Assembly (NCBI RefSeq): GCF_002575655.3
Contig: NC_053039.3
Location: forward strand, 380,409,633-380,473,632
Source of the DNA: Aegilops tauschii subsp. strangulata
Taxonomy: Eukaryota > Streptophyta > Magnoliopsida > Poales > Poaceae
Direction of reading: 5' to 3'
DNA: 64,000 bases
In this document: positions 23,364 to 33,400 of the stretch, in pieces
Position numbering within the stretch: the stretch's first letter is position 1
How the letters are laid out: each line of letters opens with the position of its first letter
The notes under the pieces: generated by a model
Database searches by the model: none
What the model was told of the DNA's origin: nothing
Seen by the model: only the letters and a program-made list of their open reading frames with translations
Translations under genes and position numbers: made by a program

Positions 23364-25124
23364 GTTAGAAGCTGTCCTCTATACCTAGTCTTAATATGAC
23401 ATCCATCAAGGAATATCATTGGCCTACACCCCAGAAGAAAACCTCTTTTGCAAGCATCCAGGCACATATATGCTTTGCAGAACCTTGCTTTATCATCAAG
23501 TTGGACAAAAAAGGAGCTGCCTGGGTTAGTTCTCCTAAGTTCATTTCCATAGTCCCACAGCATATTGTACTGGGCCTCTTCATCACCATATATAATCTTC
23601 ATTGCTATCCTTCTAGCTCTTTGCAACTTGATCCTAGATGGTGTCATATGCCATTCCTTCTGAACTACTCTTGAAAAGTTCCTCAGATTCATATCTTGGT
23701 CAGCTCTAAAGCTCTCAAGGTACTTGTGTGCTAAGAAAGGAGCAGTGAAAGCCTTGATCTTCCACTTCTTGGTACATGTGTGTTCATGTACATATTTCTT
23801 GACCATGAAACACTTTGTCCTACTATCATAAGAGGCCCAAAGGTACCAAGTACAATCCTCATCACAAGTTGCCTTCACCCTTTTCTTGTCATTTACAGGG
23901 AGCTTCACATCAACTCCGTTCTTGCAACTGTATTCCTTGATTGCTTTCCTTAGTAACTCAACAGTCTGGAAGACTTGCCCAACATGAAATTTGGGGCACT
24001 GTAGGTCCTCATTTCTAAATGCCTTGAACTTCATGTAAATTTCTTCATCATCTGAATCAGGGGCCCACAAGTCATCTCCTTCTGACTCATACAACTCATC
24101 TTCAGGATCATGTGCTACTGGGTCATGTGCTTCTTTCTCATTTCCTTTAACAGGCACTTTCTTTTTTTGTTCCTTCTGCTTCTCTTTCAACTTTCTGTCT
24201 TCAGGCTCATCCATATCCACATTATCAGCATACAGATCATCATCACCATCACTAATATCATAATCACTGTCCACTATGGCCCCAGGATCAAAGTCAGAGT
24301 CATCTGAATCACTCTCATTTGTTTCCATTTCATAACTAGCTGCTCTAGATGAGTTGCACTGTCTGTTTTTCCTTTTTAAGTATCTTCCTCTAACACCTTC
24401 ACCTAGACCTTCAACATCATCATCATCACCATTTCTTGCAGTCTGAGTCACAGTTGGCTCCTCCACACTAACACCTTCACCTTGACCTTCAACAACATCT
24501 TCATCATCATTTCTTGCTGTCTGAATCACAGCTGGCTCCTCCACACTAACATCTTCACTGCCATCAGATGCTTTCCTTTTTGCAAACACATACTTGCTTA
24601 CACCATCATCTGCTGCATGCTCTGGAGGATACACTACCTGTATAGGAATTGGGTCTGTCACATTTGCATCTTCAGTATCAACATCAATATCTGCAATTTC
24701 TGGCTCATTTGGTTTACTCTTGGAAGGACTAAACACTTGAGGTAGCTGCCTTATTGGGAAATTGACCACATCATCTTCTGTCAGGTTAGCATTCAAACTG
24801 TCCTCATGGTCAAGATACAAACTAAATGAGTAATGCCCAATTGATACAAATGTGAGCATCTGATCTGTGTCACTATCTCCTCTGATTTCTCTCAACCATT
24901 CCTATTGATTGACAGAATGGGAATGCAGTAATATACCTTCAGCCTGCCTGCCATCTCATATCCTATCTCTTCAACTAGGTTTTCAACCATGAATGGAGAC
25001 CAAGTAACTGCATCTACTTCATCGTACCACAGTTGATGACCATTGACATATGAACGATTGGTACCTTGCCCAAGGAAATAACCACCATGGTTAAACTGCA
25101 CTGAAAACTTCCTGCTGCGCTTGT
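23364..25124 (-). pseudogene. MULE (MuDR-type) transposase, N-terminal half
   Basis: From 25124 leftward comes the usual N-terminal MULE domain (KFSVQFNHGGYF, then LVEEIGYE and KVYYCIPILSINRNG). In another frame come LREIRGDSDTDQML, a long acidic linker, the FAR1/MuDR DNA-binding region (about VGQVFQTVELLRKAIKEYS with CTWYLWASYD and HTCTKKW) and the start of the DDE core (FLDGCHIKTRYRGQLLT). The step between NRNG and LREI near 24893-24895 is best explained by loss of one T, since relatives read through here as one domain. The acidic linker holds a 78-bp tandem duplication (24392-24549). An upstream exon with the start codon must exist between 25124 and the TIR, and I could not place it firmly. 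The gene ends abruptly at Angela copy 2. Confidence 0.82.
24392..24549 (-). repeat. 78-bp in-frame tandem duplication in transposase linker
   Basis: Two adjacent 78-bp copies encode VSVEEP(A/T)V(I/T)QTARN followed by an Asp/Glu-rich stretch and EG(Q/L)GEG. The 26-codon unit keeps the frame. Confidence 0.8.
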
Positions 25125-25739
25125 CTGCTTACATGAAAACAGAGCGAAACAGAGTTTCAGAATTTCTGTTCCACATAAACTGCAAGAAATAGATGCAAGA
25201 TACCAACTTTCAGTATGTAATTCACCCATACAACCAACATCTTCAACATGCACCAAAATATAGCACCCTACAGCACCAAATAACCTACAAACAGCCACCT
25301 TCTCCAAACCCAAAACCCCCAAATCATGGTCGAAAACCCTAGGCAAATCTCCAAAATACAGATGGGCATATCTGACTAACAAACACACCATCCACAATGC
25401 CCATCTCTAAATTTCGACCCTGTAGCTTACAGCGCAAGAACCATGGCGGGGCGATGTGAGGGCTTACTGTAGTTGGGCGGCGGAGCACCATCGGGGCGAC
25501 GAACAGGCAACATCGCGACGAAACAGCTCCAGCGATGAGATGCGCCGCGCCTGCGCCGCGCCTCTCGCCCTTGTGCGGTGACTCCGGTGGTGGTGATCTG
25601 GTGCGGTGCCGCCGACGATCGCCCTTCCCTCCTCCCCTTTCACCTCCTCCCCTCTCGTTATGATCGAAGCCGAATGGACAAGGAGCTGGAGGAATTACAG
25701 AGCCAGCCAAGGGTTTCCTTGTAAAAAGCCCAGGAGAAC

Positions 25740-25933
25740 CCCCGCAAACGCCAGCTGTCGCCTCGGATTGGTCAACAAGTGGTCAAATGGAGCGGCGACG
25801 AGTGATGTATGGTGAACAGTAACCGTACAATCACGTGCAGGCGTATTGAGTGACCGTATTGGTCGTATCTTGAAGTACAGTGACCAAAGTATGCTTTCTT
25901 CTCAAGTTCAAGTACCGCCGGTGCATTTTACTC
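25740..25933 (-). repeat. Right MULE terminal inverted repeat
   Basis: 194 bp, inverted copy of 10618-10811. Bounded outside by TTTCCTCAT (25934-25942). It lies upstream of the transposase gene. Confidence 0.93.
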
Positions 25934-25942
25934 TTTCCTCAT

Positions 25943-27052
25943 TTTGGATTCTACCGGCGGTTGAAGAAGCCGTCACGCAATCAGAGAGCGGAGAGCGGTA
26001 ACCGCGGAGGCCTGTAGTGCGATGCTTGCGTCCACGGCGGCTACTTACTACAGTACTTCTGGGGGTCGATAAGTAGCAGTTGCGCAGGATAACGGTGGGG
26101 CTAAGCTTGTGGCGGAGGCGGCTTCTCTTCTTCTTCACCCGGGGAAGATAGATCCTGTTGCAAGTTCGAGAGGTGATTCCGCTGTAAGTTTTCTTCAGAT
26201 TCCAGCAATCTATCTTTTGCTTAGTGTCGGATTCGGCCGCCATGTCTAGTGTGGTCAGCAGCTAGGTGGGTTTGAAGTTCAGGATGAACTGGAATCTGGG
26301 ATCAACTTGGACTAGAACCTTGTAGAATGTGCGAGTGATGGGTCCGTATGCATAAGCGTGTTAGTGGCCTACTGGCCTTGTTGGATGCGCTGTGGAGGCT
26401 TCTTGCTGTTCCAGTTCATGGTCCTCTGTTGCTGCTGCGTCTACTAGAAAAAGTTAGCCGTGCCTTCGTTTCAGCCGCAGGGGCTGCGCGGCGGAACACT
26501 TCAAACTTCATTTGCAGGCTTGCAGGGCTATTCTAACCAATTCAAGTTGAAAATCAGAGCTAGTACATGCTAGACCAGTGACTGAAAATAGTAGAGTGCC
26601 TTCTTTTCCGAGGGCACGACCAAAGCAAAGCCGGTTTTCTTGGAAGGAATTCTGTTCTGGAAGCACATATTATGTTGAACACAAACAAATACACTGAAAA
26701 CTTAGTCACCATAACCAAATACTTCTACTTGTTTGGCAGAATGAAAATCCAACGCCCTCAGATGTTCATTGTTTTATATTGGCGGGGATGGTGTGTTAAC
26801 TAATAGTACAAGCAATCATCTGTCTTTACATAAGATGGACGTTTTTTCCCTCGTGGATCAGATGAGCAATCATCTGTCAAAAGTTCGAAGTGATCGCATG
26901 ATCCTAGAACTGAATCAATCTTCATGGATTATAGATATACTAGCACCTTCCGTTTCTGAAAGCAATGCACTATATATTCCTCAGCTTCCAATTTTATGAC
27001 ATATTACAGGACTTGTCATGCACAACTTTCTAAGGGGAAAAGGTGCTCGCAA
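25943..27052. other. Upstream region of F-box gene 1
   Basis: No coding region is supported. A possible 3' splice site (CATATTACAG ending at 27009) precedes the F-box start, so part of this may be a 5'-UTR intron as in F-box gene 2. A minus-strand open frame at 25908-26243 runs into the MULE end and is not accepted. Confidence 0.5.
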
Positions 27053-28321
27053 ATGGCCAGTGACGCAAACGATGCAGAGCAGGCAACCGAACATCAGTTG
27101 GCAAGCATCAGCCGCCTCACACCAGACGTCCTGCACGAGATACTTCTCCGGCTTCCGGTCAGCACTCTGCAGAGACTCCGCGGGACGTGCCACCAATGGC
27201 GCGGCGTACTCAGCGACCCGTGCTTCATCATGGATCATGCCAATCGTGCACCGGAGCACCTCCTCCTCTTCCTGCCCAGGCTGGAGGCCTCGGCGAGCCT
27301 CAAGACCGCCATGCCTGGCCGTGTGAAGCTCTTCGACGAGAAATGGTCCGTGTCAACGTGGGCGGCGTCGTCCATGGACCCGGACGACCACCTCTTCGCC
27401 TGCTGCAACGGCCTGCTCTGCTTCTACCGGAAGTACACGCTGAAGATCGTCAACCCCGCGACCGGCCAGCGCCTGCACCTCTCGAAGCCCGACGGGAGAT
27501 CGCCCCGTGACCTGTACTACCTCTACAGCTTCGGGTTCCACCCGGCGACGGGGGAGTACAAGCTCGTCTACTTCCTCCGCGAGCCCCGGCACGGCCGGTC
27601 GTCGGGGCAGCCGTTCCGCTTCGACGCGATACAGGTGCACACCCTCGGCGAGGGCGGGTGGAGGGACGTCAGGGCGCCGAGGGAGAGCTGCCTGGTGAAC
27701 CTCGGCGTCGTCAACGTGGACGGGGCCATGTACTGGCTCGCGGAGGAGGAAGGGGCCTGCTGCGGCGTGGCGGTCATGGCGTTTGATCTCAAGGAAGAGA
27801 CATTCTCGTCGCTGAGGCCTCCGCCGCTGAGAGGGTGCGGCGGGGCGACGGACGGGCCCTGCGGCGCTCCCGCGCTGTCCTACTACGTGACGGAGGTGGA
27901 GAAGAAGGCGTGCCTGGTGACCGCCCCATTCAGCAGCAGCGCTCCCCGGTGGCGCCGCTACAACGCCGAGGTCTCCGGGAGGATGGACGTCTGGACGCTC
28001 GAGAGCCGCGGCGAGGACCGGTGGTCGCTCAGGTACAGCGTCGACCTGTCGCCGTCGGCGCCGCGGTGCGTCCCGCAGCCGTGCTTCGTCCGCGGGGGGA
28101 AGGTCCTGCTGCACGGCCGCGACGGCGATGCGTTCTGCCGGGACCTGCGGGGCGGGGGCGAGGACGACGGCGGGGAGGTGAGGCTGCTGAACTTGAGGCC
28201 TTACAGGTACTACGAGACGCAGGCGTACCTGTACAGGGAGACGCTCGTCCCGTTGGACGTGTACGCGGGGGCGGCCATCGTTCGCTCGCCGCACTGGCCT
28301 CTCCCTCCACCAGGTTCCTGA
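27053..28321 (+). CDS. F-box protein (SCF E3 ligase substrate adaptor), GC-rich copy
   Basis: 422 residues in one coding exon. Residues about 20-60 are a clear F-box (LTPDVLHEILLRLPVSTLQR, then CHQWRGVLSDPCF), which binds SKP1 in SCF ubiquitin ligases. The rest is an F-box-associated region with CNGLLCFY, LKIVNPATGQRLHL and YSFGFHPATGEYKLV blocks. The ATG at 27053 is chosen because it gives the right F-box spacing; an in-frame codon string upstream to 26996 lacks family similarity. The coding region is very GC-rich, especially at third positions, unlike its paralog at 30202. It ends HWPLPPPGS, without the C-terminal tail exons of the paralog. The substrate is unknown. Confidence 0.85.
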   Translation: MASDANDAEQATEHQLASISRLTPDVLHEILLRLPVSTLQRLRGTCHQWRGVLSDPCFIMDHANRAPEHLLLFLPRLEASASLKTAMPGRVKLFDEKWSVSTWAASSMDPDDHLFACCNGLLCFYRKYTLKIVNPATGQRLHLSKPDGRSPRDLYYLYSFGFHPATGEYKLVYFLREPRHGRSSGQPFRFDAIQVHTLGEGGWRDVRAPRESCLVNLGVVNVDGAMYWLAEEEGACCGVAVMAFDLKEETFSSLRPPPLRGCGGATDGPCGAPALSYYVTEVEKKACLVTAPFSSSAPRWRRYNAEVSGRMDVWTLESRGEDRWSLRYSVDLSPSAPRCVPQPCFVRGGKVLLHGRDGDAFCRDLRGGGEDDGGEVRLLNLRPYRYYETQAYLYRETLVPLDVYAGAAIVRSPHWPLPPPGS

Positions 28322-28585
28322 ATTTCTGATTACGACTCTGCGTTGGCCTTCTGTGGTCATGGCCCAGTATAGGTGTAGGTGACAGAGATGTATTTTGTAC
28401 AAACTTTCGAACATGATTATTTCTGAAACATGAATGAATTATGGTGTAATTCTCGGTGGAGGTTTAAGCTACTGGTTATTGTAACATATTGTAAACTAAT
28501 AAGGATTTTGTGCCCCGGCAAAAAAATAAGTATTTTGTGCAGTAAGCTTTTCTGTTCACTCGTGTAGTGAATTGTGCAAATTCTA
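28322..28585. other. 3' flank of F-box gene 1, paralogous to 32990-33330
   Basis: Aligns by eye with the flank of the F-box relic (for example CTGAAACATG and TGTAACATATT). The TA at 28447-28448 is the empty site of the MITE found at 33145 in the relic copy. Confidence 0.6.
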
Positions 28586-29311
28586 TCCCTCTATACCTAT
28601 TATTAAAGGGAATAGATATTCTTGGTTTGGTTTAGTACTTGTGCTTTCATAGAGACCGCGAAAAATAATTGGGTCAAAATAAATTAACATTTTAGGAATT
28701 AAACATAGGCCTTCCTGTCTGGATCTTCAATGTAACAACCAACGATATACGCGTCATTCACATTTACTAATTCCAACCCGCTCTAAATATACGAGTGGCA
28801 GTCCTCTTGTTTAGGCCGAGCTAAATAAAGGGAAGATTTTGGGCTTAAATAAAATATTTAAACGATGTGGCTAATTAAAGAAAGGATTATGGGTAAACTG
28901 GTGGAATAATTAGAAAAAAGATTGTGGTCTTAATAAATAGAATATTCAAATAGATGATGCTAATTAAATGAAAGACTTGAGGTAAAAAGGTAGGATAATT
29001 AAAAGGAAGGATATGTAGGCTTTAATGTGTTGAGGCTACTAAATTAGAAAAGCAAGGATTTGATTCCTGACTAAAACAGGTGAAGACGTCAAGGTAATTA
29101 AAGGAAGGATTATACTTAAATGGAATCAGTGGGAGATTATGCCCAAAAATAAAATATGAACACGGCTAAATTGCATCGTATTTTTTAATGTTCATTTTGT
29201 AAAGGATGCTGTGTTGCAGCATGTTCTTCATAGTGAATCCGGTGCTGTGGAATATTATGCTTGCATAAAACATCAATTTTTCCCGTTGCAACACACGGGC
29301 ATATGTGCTAG
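28586..29311 (+). mobile_element. Probable non-autonomous Helitron
   Basis: 726 bp starting TCCCTCTATACC after an A and ending CTAG before a T, as Helitrons do. A hairpin (CCCGT-TGCAACAC-ACGGG, 29282-29299) lies 12 bp before the end. The inside is AT-rich with loose copies of AATTAAAGGAAGGATTAT and no gene. The sequence on either side joins up to match the flank of the F-box relic (about 33290-33400), which lacks this block. That supports both ends. The exact 5' end could shift by a few bases. Confidence 0.55.
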
Positions 29312-29544
29312 TGATATATCAATGGAAAATGGCAAAGCTTTCATCCAGAAAACAGGACAGGCTCGAATTTTTAGATCCGCCAAAGTTTTCTTTTGAAAAG
29401 AAAAAGTTCTGAACACAGAATTTTACCCGAGTCCAGTGGAGGCAGAATGGACAATGTTGGGCAAATTGGGCCGAACCTGGCCTGCGCAGCATTAAACACT
29501 CGTTCCTCTCTTCGGCCACGCTAAAAAAATAGAACTTGTTCCGG
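29312..29544. other. Sequence between Helitron and F-box gene 2
   Basis: The first part (to about 29355) aligns with the flank of the F-box relic at 33334-33400. The rest looks like the promoter and 5' region of F-box gene 2, but no firm TATA box is visible. Confidence 0.4.
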
Positions 29545-29644
29545 CGAAACCCCGGAGCCGGCACAAGGGGTCGAACAGCCGACGAGGGGGAAGCGGCGGG
29601 AAATCATTTCAGCGTCAAGCGGAGAGCCCTCCCATCCCAATCCC

Positions 29645-29671
29645 ATGGCGGCGACCGCGGAGCTCGTCTGA
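29645..29671 (+). promoter_or_regulatory. Possible upstream ORF in the leader of F-box gene 2
   Basis: An 8-codon frame (MAATAELV, stop TGA) in a GC-rich leader lies just before a splice donor (GTGAGT at 29686) of an inferred 5'-UTR intron ending with TTTGCAG at 30159. If the leader exon is used, this frame would precede the main start. Confidence 0.35.
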
Positions 29672-30201
29672 TCCGAATCGTGCTTGTGAGTCCTCGATGC
29701 CCCCGTTTGCTCGCGGAATGCTTTCTGCCCCGATTTCCTTCTTGTCCGCGCTCCTCCATCTGTAACGGCGGCTAGGGTTTGTAGTTACTTGCCGTGGTTG
29801 AGGTACCGACTACTTGCTGTAATGGCGCCCGAGGGCGTCTAGGGTTTGTAGTTACTGGCTGTAATTGAGGGATTGAGGCGCCGGAGGGACGGCGCGCACG
29901 AGTGTTCCTTGGATTTAACCGTGGGTTCACTTTGGGTAACTGGAGATTGTCGACTTTTTTAAGCCTGGAGATGCGGGTATTTAATTTCGGAGCAGAAATT
30001 TTGAGATGCTATCAGTATATTCCTTGGCACATTGGTTGGTAAAATAACCATGAAAGAGAGAGAAAAATTCATAAATTTTTCATCCTCTTTCTTTGCACAT
30101 AAAACTATTTAAATGTCAGTTTCTATCTAGCTATCATTAATTGAAATGTGTGTTTGCAGAAGTGTTTGCTAGTTCAGCTGCTTCAGCATCGGGTGTTCAC
30201 T

Positions 30202-32519
30202 ATGGTTACTGAAGAAACCAAATCAAAGAAGCAAAGAAATGGGGAATGCATCATAAACCGCCTACCGGTAGACCTCATTGAGCGGATATTTTTGGGGCTT
30301 CCAGTGAGCACTCTGTTGACGTGTGTCGGAGTCTGCAAGCACTGGCACAACATCATCCGGGATCCACAGTTTGTTGCATTGCACCTCCAGTGTGCGCCAA
30401 GTTATGCCCTTCTGTTCTCCCCGCGAGGTTTGGTTTCAGGCGAGCCCTACCCTAGTGATGCTGTCCTAATTGATGAAGCCTGGTCGTCATCGAGATATGC
30501 AGTGCCAGTGATTGGGCCTGATGATTTCCTTTTCGGTTCATGCAATGGCCTTCTTGGCTTATACACAAAGACATCAATGATTAAGATAGCTAACCTTGCA
30601 ACTGGTGAATGTCTACATCTTCAGAAACCTGCGAAGAATGTGAAAGGTGACCACTTCTGTTTCTACAGCTTTGGATTTCATCCGGTGACAAAAGAATACA
30701 AGATTACACACTTCCTTGGTGATTGCATTAATGGTCGCCGCCCCCACAATAAAGACAGGTTCAACATCATCCAAGTTTACACGCTCGGCGATGAGAAATG
30801 GAAAGATTTCCGAACTCCAAAAGCTCTTAGCTTGATCAGTGTGAGAAACTCTGGAGTTGTCAATGTTGATGGCAAAATGTATTGGTTAACTGAAGACATG
30901 TCAGCTAACTGTCAGCATTCAGTTATGTCCTTTGATCTATTGGAAGAAAGTTTTGCAATGACACAACTGCCTGCAGCATATGAAGATCATGATTATTATG
31001 GTCCTCGTAAGTTCTGGATCAGAGATATAGATGGGAAGATATGCATAGTAACTGCTCAAACCAGTCACTATGATGCCAGAACTGTTCTTGGTGAGCTGCA
31101 GATCTGGACACTTGACAACACGGCAGAGCAACAAAGGTGGAGCCGGAAGTACAACATTAAGAACCCACCTAATTACATTCTGGGTCCACATTTTGTTCAC
31201 AGGGATAGGATCCTCACACAACTTGGCAGCGATGATGTATGTTCGTATGAGTTGCTTAGTGAGAACTTCAAGATTGATTTGAGCAAGATGGTGAAGCTGT
31301 TAGATTTCAGTCCCCACGGGCAGAACTTGCAATCTCACAACTGCGTGAAATCACTTGTACGTTTAGAAGTATTCAGTAAGGCTGGCATCGTGCGCAGACC
31401 AAAACAGTGGGATGGGTGGGAACTGAAAAAGTGGGAAGCTTGGGAGCAGAATCTTGCCAAGAAGGAAACAATGTGGTCCAGACTTTATGAAGATGAGCAT
31501 AAGAAAACTGTATGTTGGCTGAAATCTAATTTACGTCAAAGAACCTTTATTATTCTGTAAGATGTAACAAATTGTTGAATTACCATTTTGTAGGCATCCA
31601 CACAATCTTTGCACGCTCGACTTAATCATCTACTGCCTCAAATCTTGGATGATGTGATGCGACAGCAGATATGCATGAAAAACAATCAAATATGTGCAGC
31701 CTTTGCAGATCAGGTAATTCCTTATCGAGATGGAAGTTAACATACACTTTCTTTTCATATTTTTAGTTTGAATAGATAATCATCTGAAGAGCAAAGACAT
31801 TGTGTGCACCCTTATATTTGTAACAATTGTCTTACATGAGACTCCAGCAACCAAGGTCCCTCCGGCGGCTTAACTGGGTGGAGCAAAAGCGGGATGAGGA
31901 AACATTATTTGCTCGTGTGGAAAAGTTTATAGATATTACCATGGTATAGTTACCTGCATTCACTAGCCAGATCACTTAGAAGTAGAACTGTTCCTTGAAA
32001 CAGACTTAGCTCATAAAGTTGACTTGACTACAGGCTGCTACTCAGGCGATTGAAAGCGTCCATGATATGATCGGAAGAGTTACACAGGATCTTGATGTAA
32101 TGTTTTTTAATGTTTTTTAACTTTCCGCTCTAGCTTGCTAGTTTTTGTTACCTGTATCAATTCTAGTTTCCTCTGCCATATTTAAATAAGCAAATTAGCT
32201 TATCTTGAAATGTAAGGATACTGATTGTATTATCTCCATATATGAATTATTTCCATTATGCTACAGTTATGTGCATTTACATATTTGAATCTATGCATAT
32301 CTGTGTACCTAGTTTTTTTTGCTAACATTGGTGCTTTATTTGATTAGTTGCCTAGTTACTGGGTTAAGAGTGTTTTCTTTTCTAATGGGGATTCTAGGTT
32401 TTCCCTATTGTATTTGACTCTTGCTTATGTTTCAGAAGCGTACTTCAACTTCGAAAGCTGGCATTGCTTCACAGAATCACAGTGGCGACGGCGATGGTGA
32501 TACGGACTTGGGACTTTAG
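30202..32519 (+). CDS. F-box protein with five coding exons, AT-richer paralog
   Basis: Exons read: 30202-31509, 31594-31713, 31848-31943, 32034-32096 and 32436-32519, all with GT/AG ends and phase 0 junctions. They give 556 residues. Residues about 19-58 are the F-box (LPVDLIERIFLGLPVSTLLT, then CKHWHNIIRDPQF). An F-box-associated domain follows with CNGLLGLY, IKIANLATGECLHL and YSFGFHPVTKEYKI. The four small exons add a charged, probably helical tail (LNHLLPQILDDVMRQQI; LRRLNWVEQKRDEETLF) ending GDTDLGL. If the first intron is retained, the protein ends in RTFIIL at 31560. A 5'-UTR intron (29686-30159) is likely. Paralog of the gene at 27053 but with ordinary GC content. Role: SKP1-binding substrate adaptor of an SCF ubiquitin ligase; substrate unknown. 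Confidence 0.8.
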
Positions 32520-32929
32520 AGCTTATCGTGACATTCTTCTTGGCTTGCTCAGGCTGAGCCTGTTGTTCGACTCTTGCGTCTTCTTTAGTCTCGAATGACT
32601 GGTTAGCGTTTCCGGTAAACCGGTGGTTTGTGCATCAGCACCTATCTGATGTTATGTTTGAGCATCCCAACCAACTATTGCCGCTATGAATTATCTATTT
32701 AAGTTTTAGAGAACATTTCGCGGTGCAAATCCCTTGTGTGTGGATTATATATAAGCTTGTCCATGGTAGGAAGCACACATTTCAAGCAGCTTCTGGTTAC
32801 AAAAAAAAGAGAGCAAGTTCAGAGCTTCTGAATCCTGAACTGACAAACTGTCACTATGGCATTCAAGTACCGAATTTCAACAGCAACAGCAACAAAACCG
32901 CTTCCTTGCTCCCTCGTTATCTTAATGCA
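32520..32929. other. 3' region of F-box gene 2
   Basis: Presumed 3' UTR and downstream sequence. No gene or repeat recognised. Confidence 0.4.
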
Positions 32930-33400
32930 TGTACAAAGTTGGATGTGTAGACGGGGCAGCCGCGTTGGCCCCTCGCTCCATCAGGTTGCAGCAGCAGGAT
33001 CCTGCACTGGCGTCCTTGTGTTCTGAATCTGCGATTACAGTTCTGCAATTGCCTGGTCATGGGTCCAGTCTCCAGTGGGTAGGTAACAAGAAATCATATG
33101 TATCTTCAGAACATGGCCATGCCTGAAACATGGATTATCGTGTACTATCTCTGTAAAGAAATATAAGAGCGTTTAGATCATTAAAGTAGTGATCTAAACA
33201 CTTATATTTGTTTACGGAGGGAGTAATTCTTGATGGAATCTTAAGCAACCGGGCACTGTAACATATTCAAAACTATTTTGCGCAGTATGCCTTTGTTCGT
33301 TCAGTCATGGAGTGGATTTTGTAGGTTTTACCCCTGGCATCAATCAATAAAGAAAATGGCAAGCTCTGCGGCCTTGTCTTCTCGTCCAGAAAGTTAAACA
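32930..33400 (+). pseudogene. Relic of a third F-box copy: C-terminal end and 3' flank
   Basis: TTGGATGTGTAGACGGGGCAGCC followed by TTGGCCCCTCGCTCCATCAGG matches the last codons of F-box gene 1 (28252-28313) with gaps and an in-frame stop. The following roughly 350 bp match the 3' flank of that gene, minus the Helitron and plus a Stowaway MITE. No F-box domain remains. The alignment is by eye and needs a proper computation. Confidence 0.5.
33145..33223. mobile_element. Stowaway (Tc1/Mariner) MITE in the F-box relic
   Basis: 79 bp. It begins CTATCTCTGTAAAGAAATAT and ends ATATTTGTTTACGGAGGGAG, with the typical inner ATAAGAGCGTTTAGATCA and its complement. TA duplications lie at 33143-33144 and 33224-33225. 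The paralogous flank at 28439-28456 shows the empty TA site. Confidence 0.92.

Larger units (their letters stand above)
10618..25933 (-). mobile_element. Mutator-like DNA transposon (MULE), two genes, split by Angela copy 2
   Basis: The ends are 194-bp terminal inverted repeats starting GAGTAAAATGCAC. They are flanked by the perfect 9-bp duplication TTTCCTCAT (10609-10617 and 25934-25942), the signature size for Mutator. The element spans 15,316 bp, or about 6.5 kb without the nested Angela element and its extra 5-bp duplication. It carries a MuDR-type transposase gene on the minus strand and a separate zf-GRF gene on the plus strand, transcribed toward each other. TIR copies differ at about nine positions by eye (about 95% identity). 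The transposase has several lesions, so the copy is non-autonomous now. Confidence 0.93.

Noticed and set aside
24902..24958. Possible intron in the MULE transposase (donor GTATAT, acceptor AATAG) that would bypass the frame break
   Set aside because: It would delete the KVYYCIPILSIN block, which is typical of the family just before the LRE-DSD block. A lost T explains the sequence better, though RNA could overturn this.
25908..26243. Minus-strand frame of 111 codons starting MAAESDTKQK
   Set aside because: Its last codons come from the MULE TIR, so it is a chance join of host and transposon sequence. No conserved block.
27353..28414. Long minus-strand frame opposite F-box gene 1
   Set aside because: Shadow of a GC-rich coding region, Arg/Pro/Val-rich, with no domain. 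The plus strand has clear F-box motifs.
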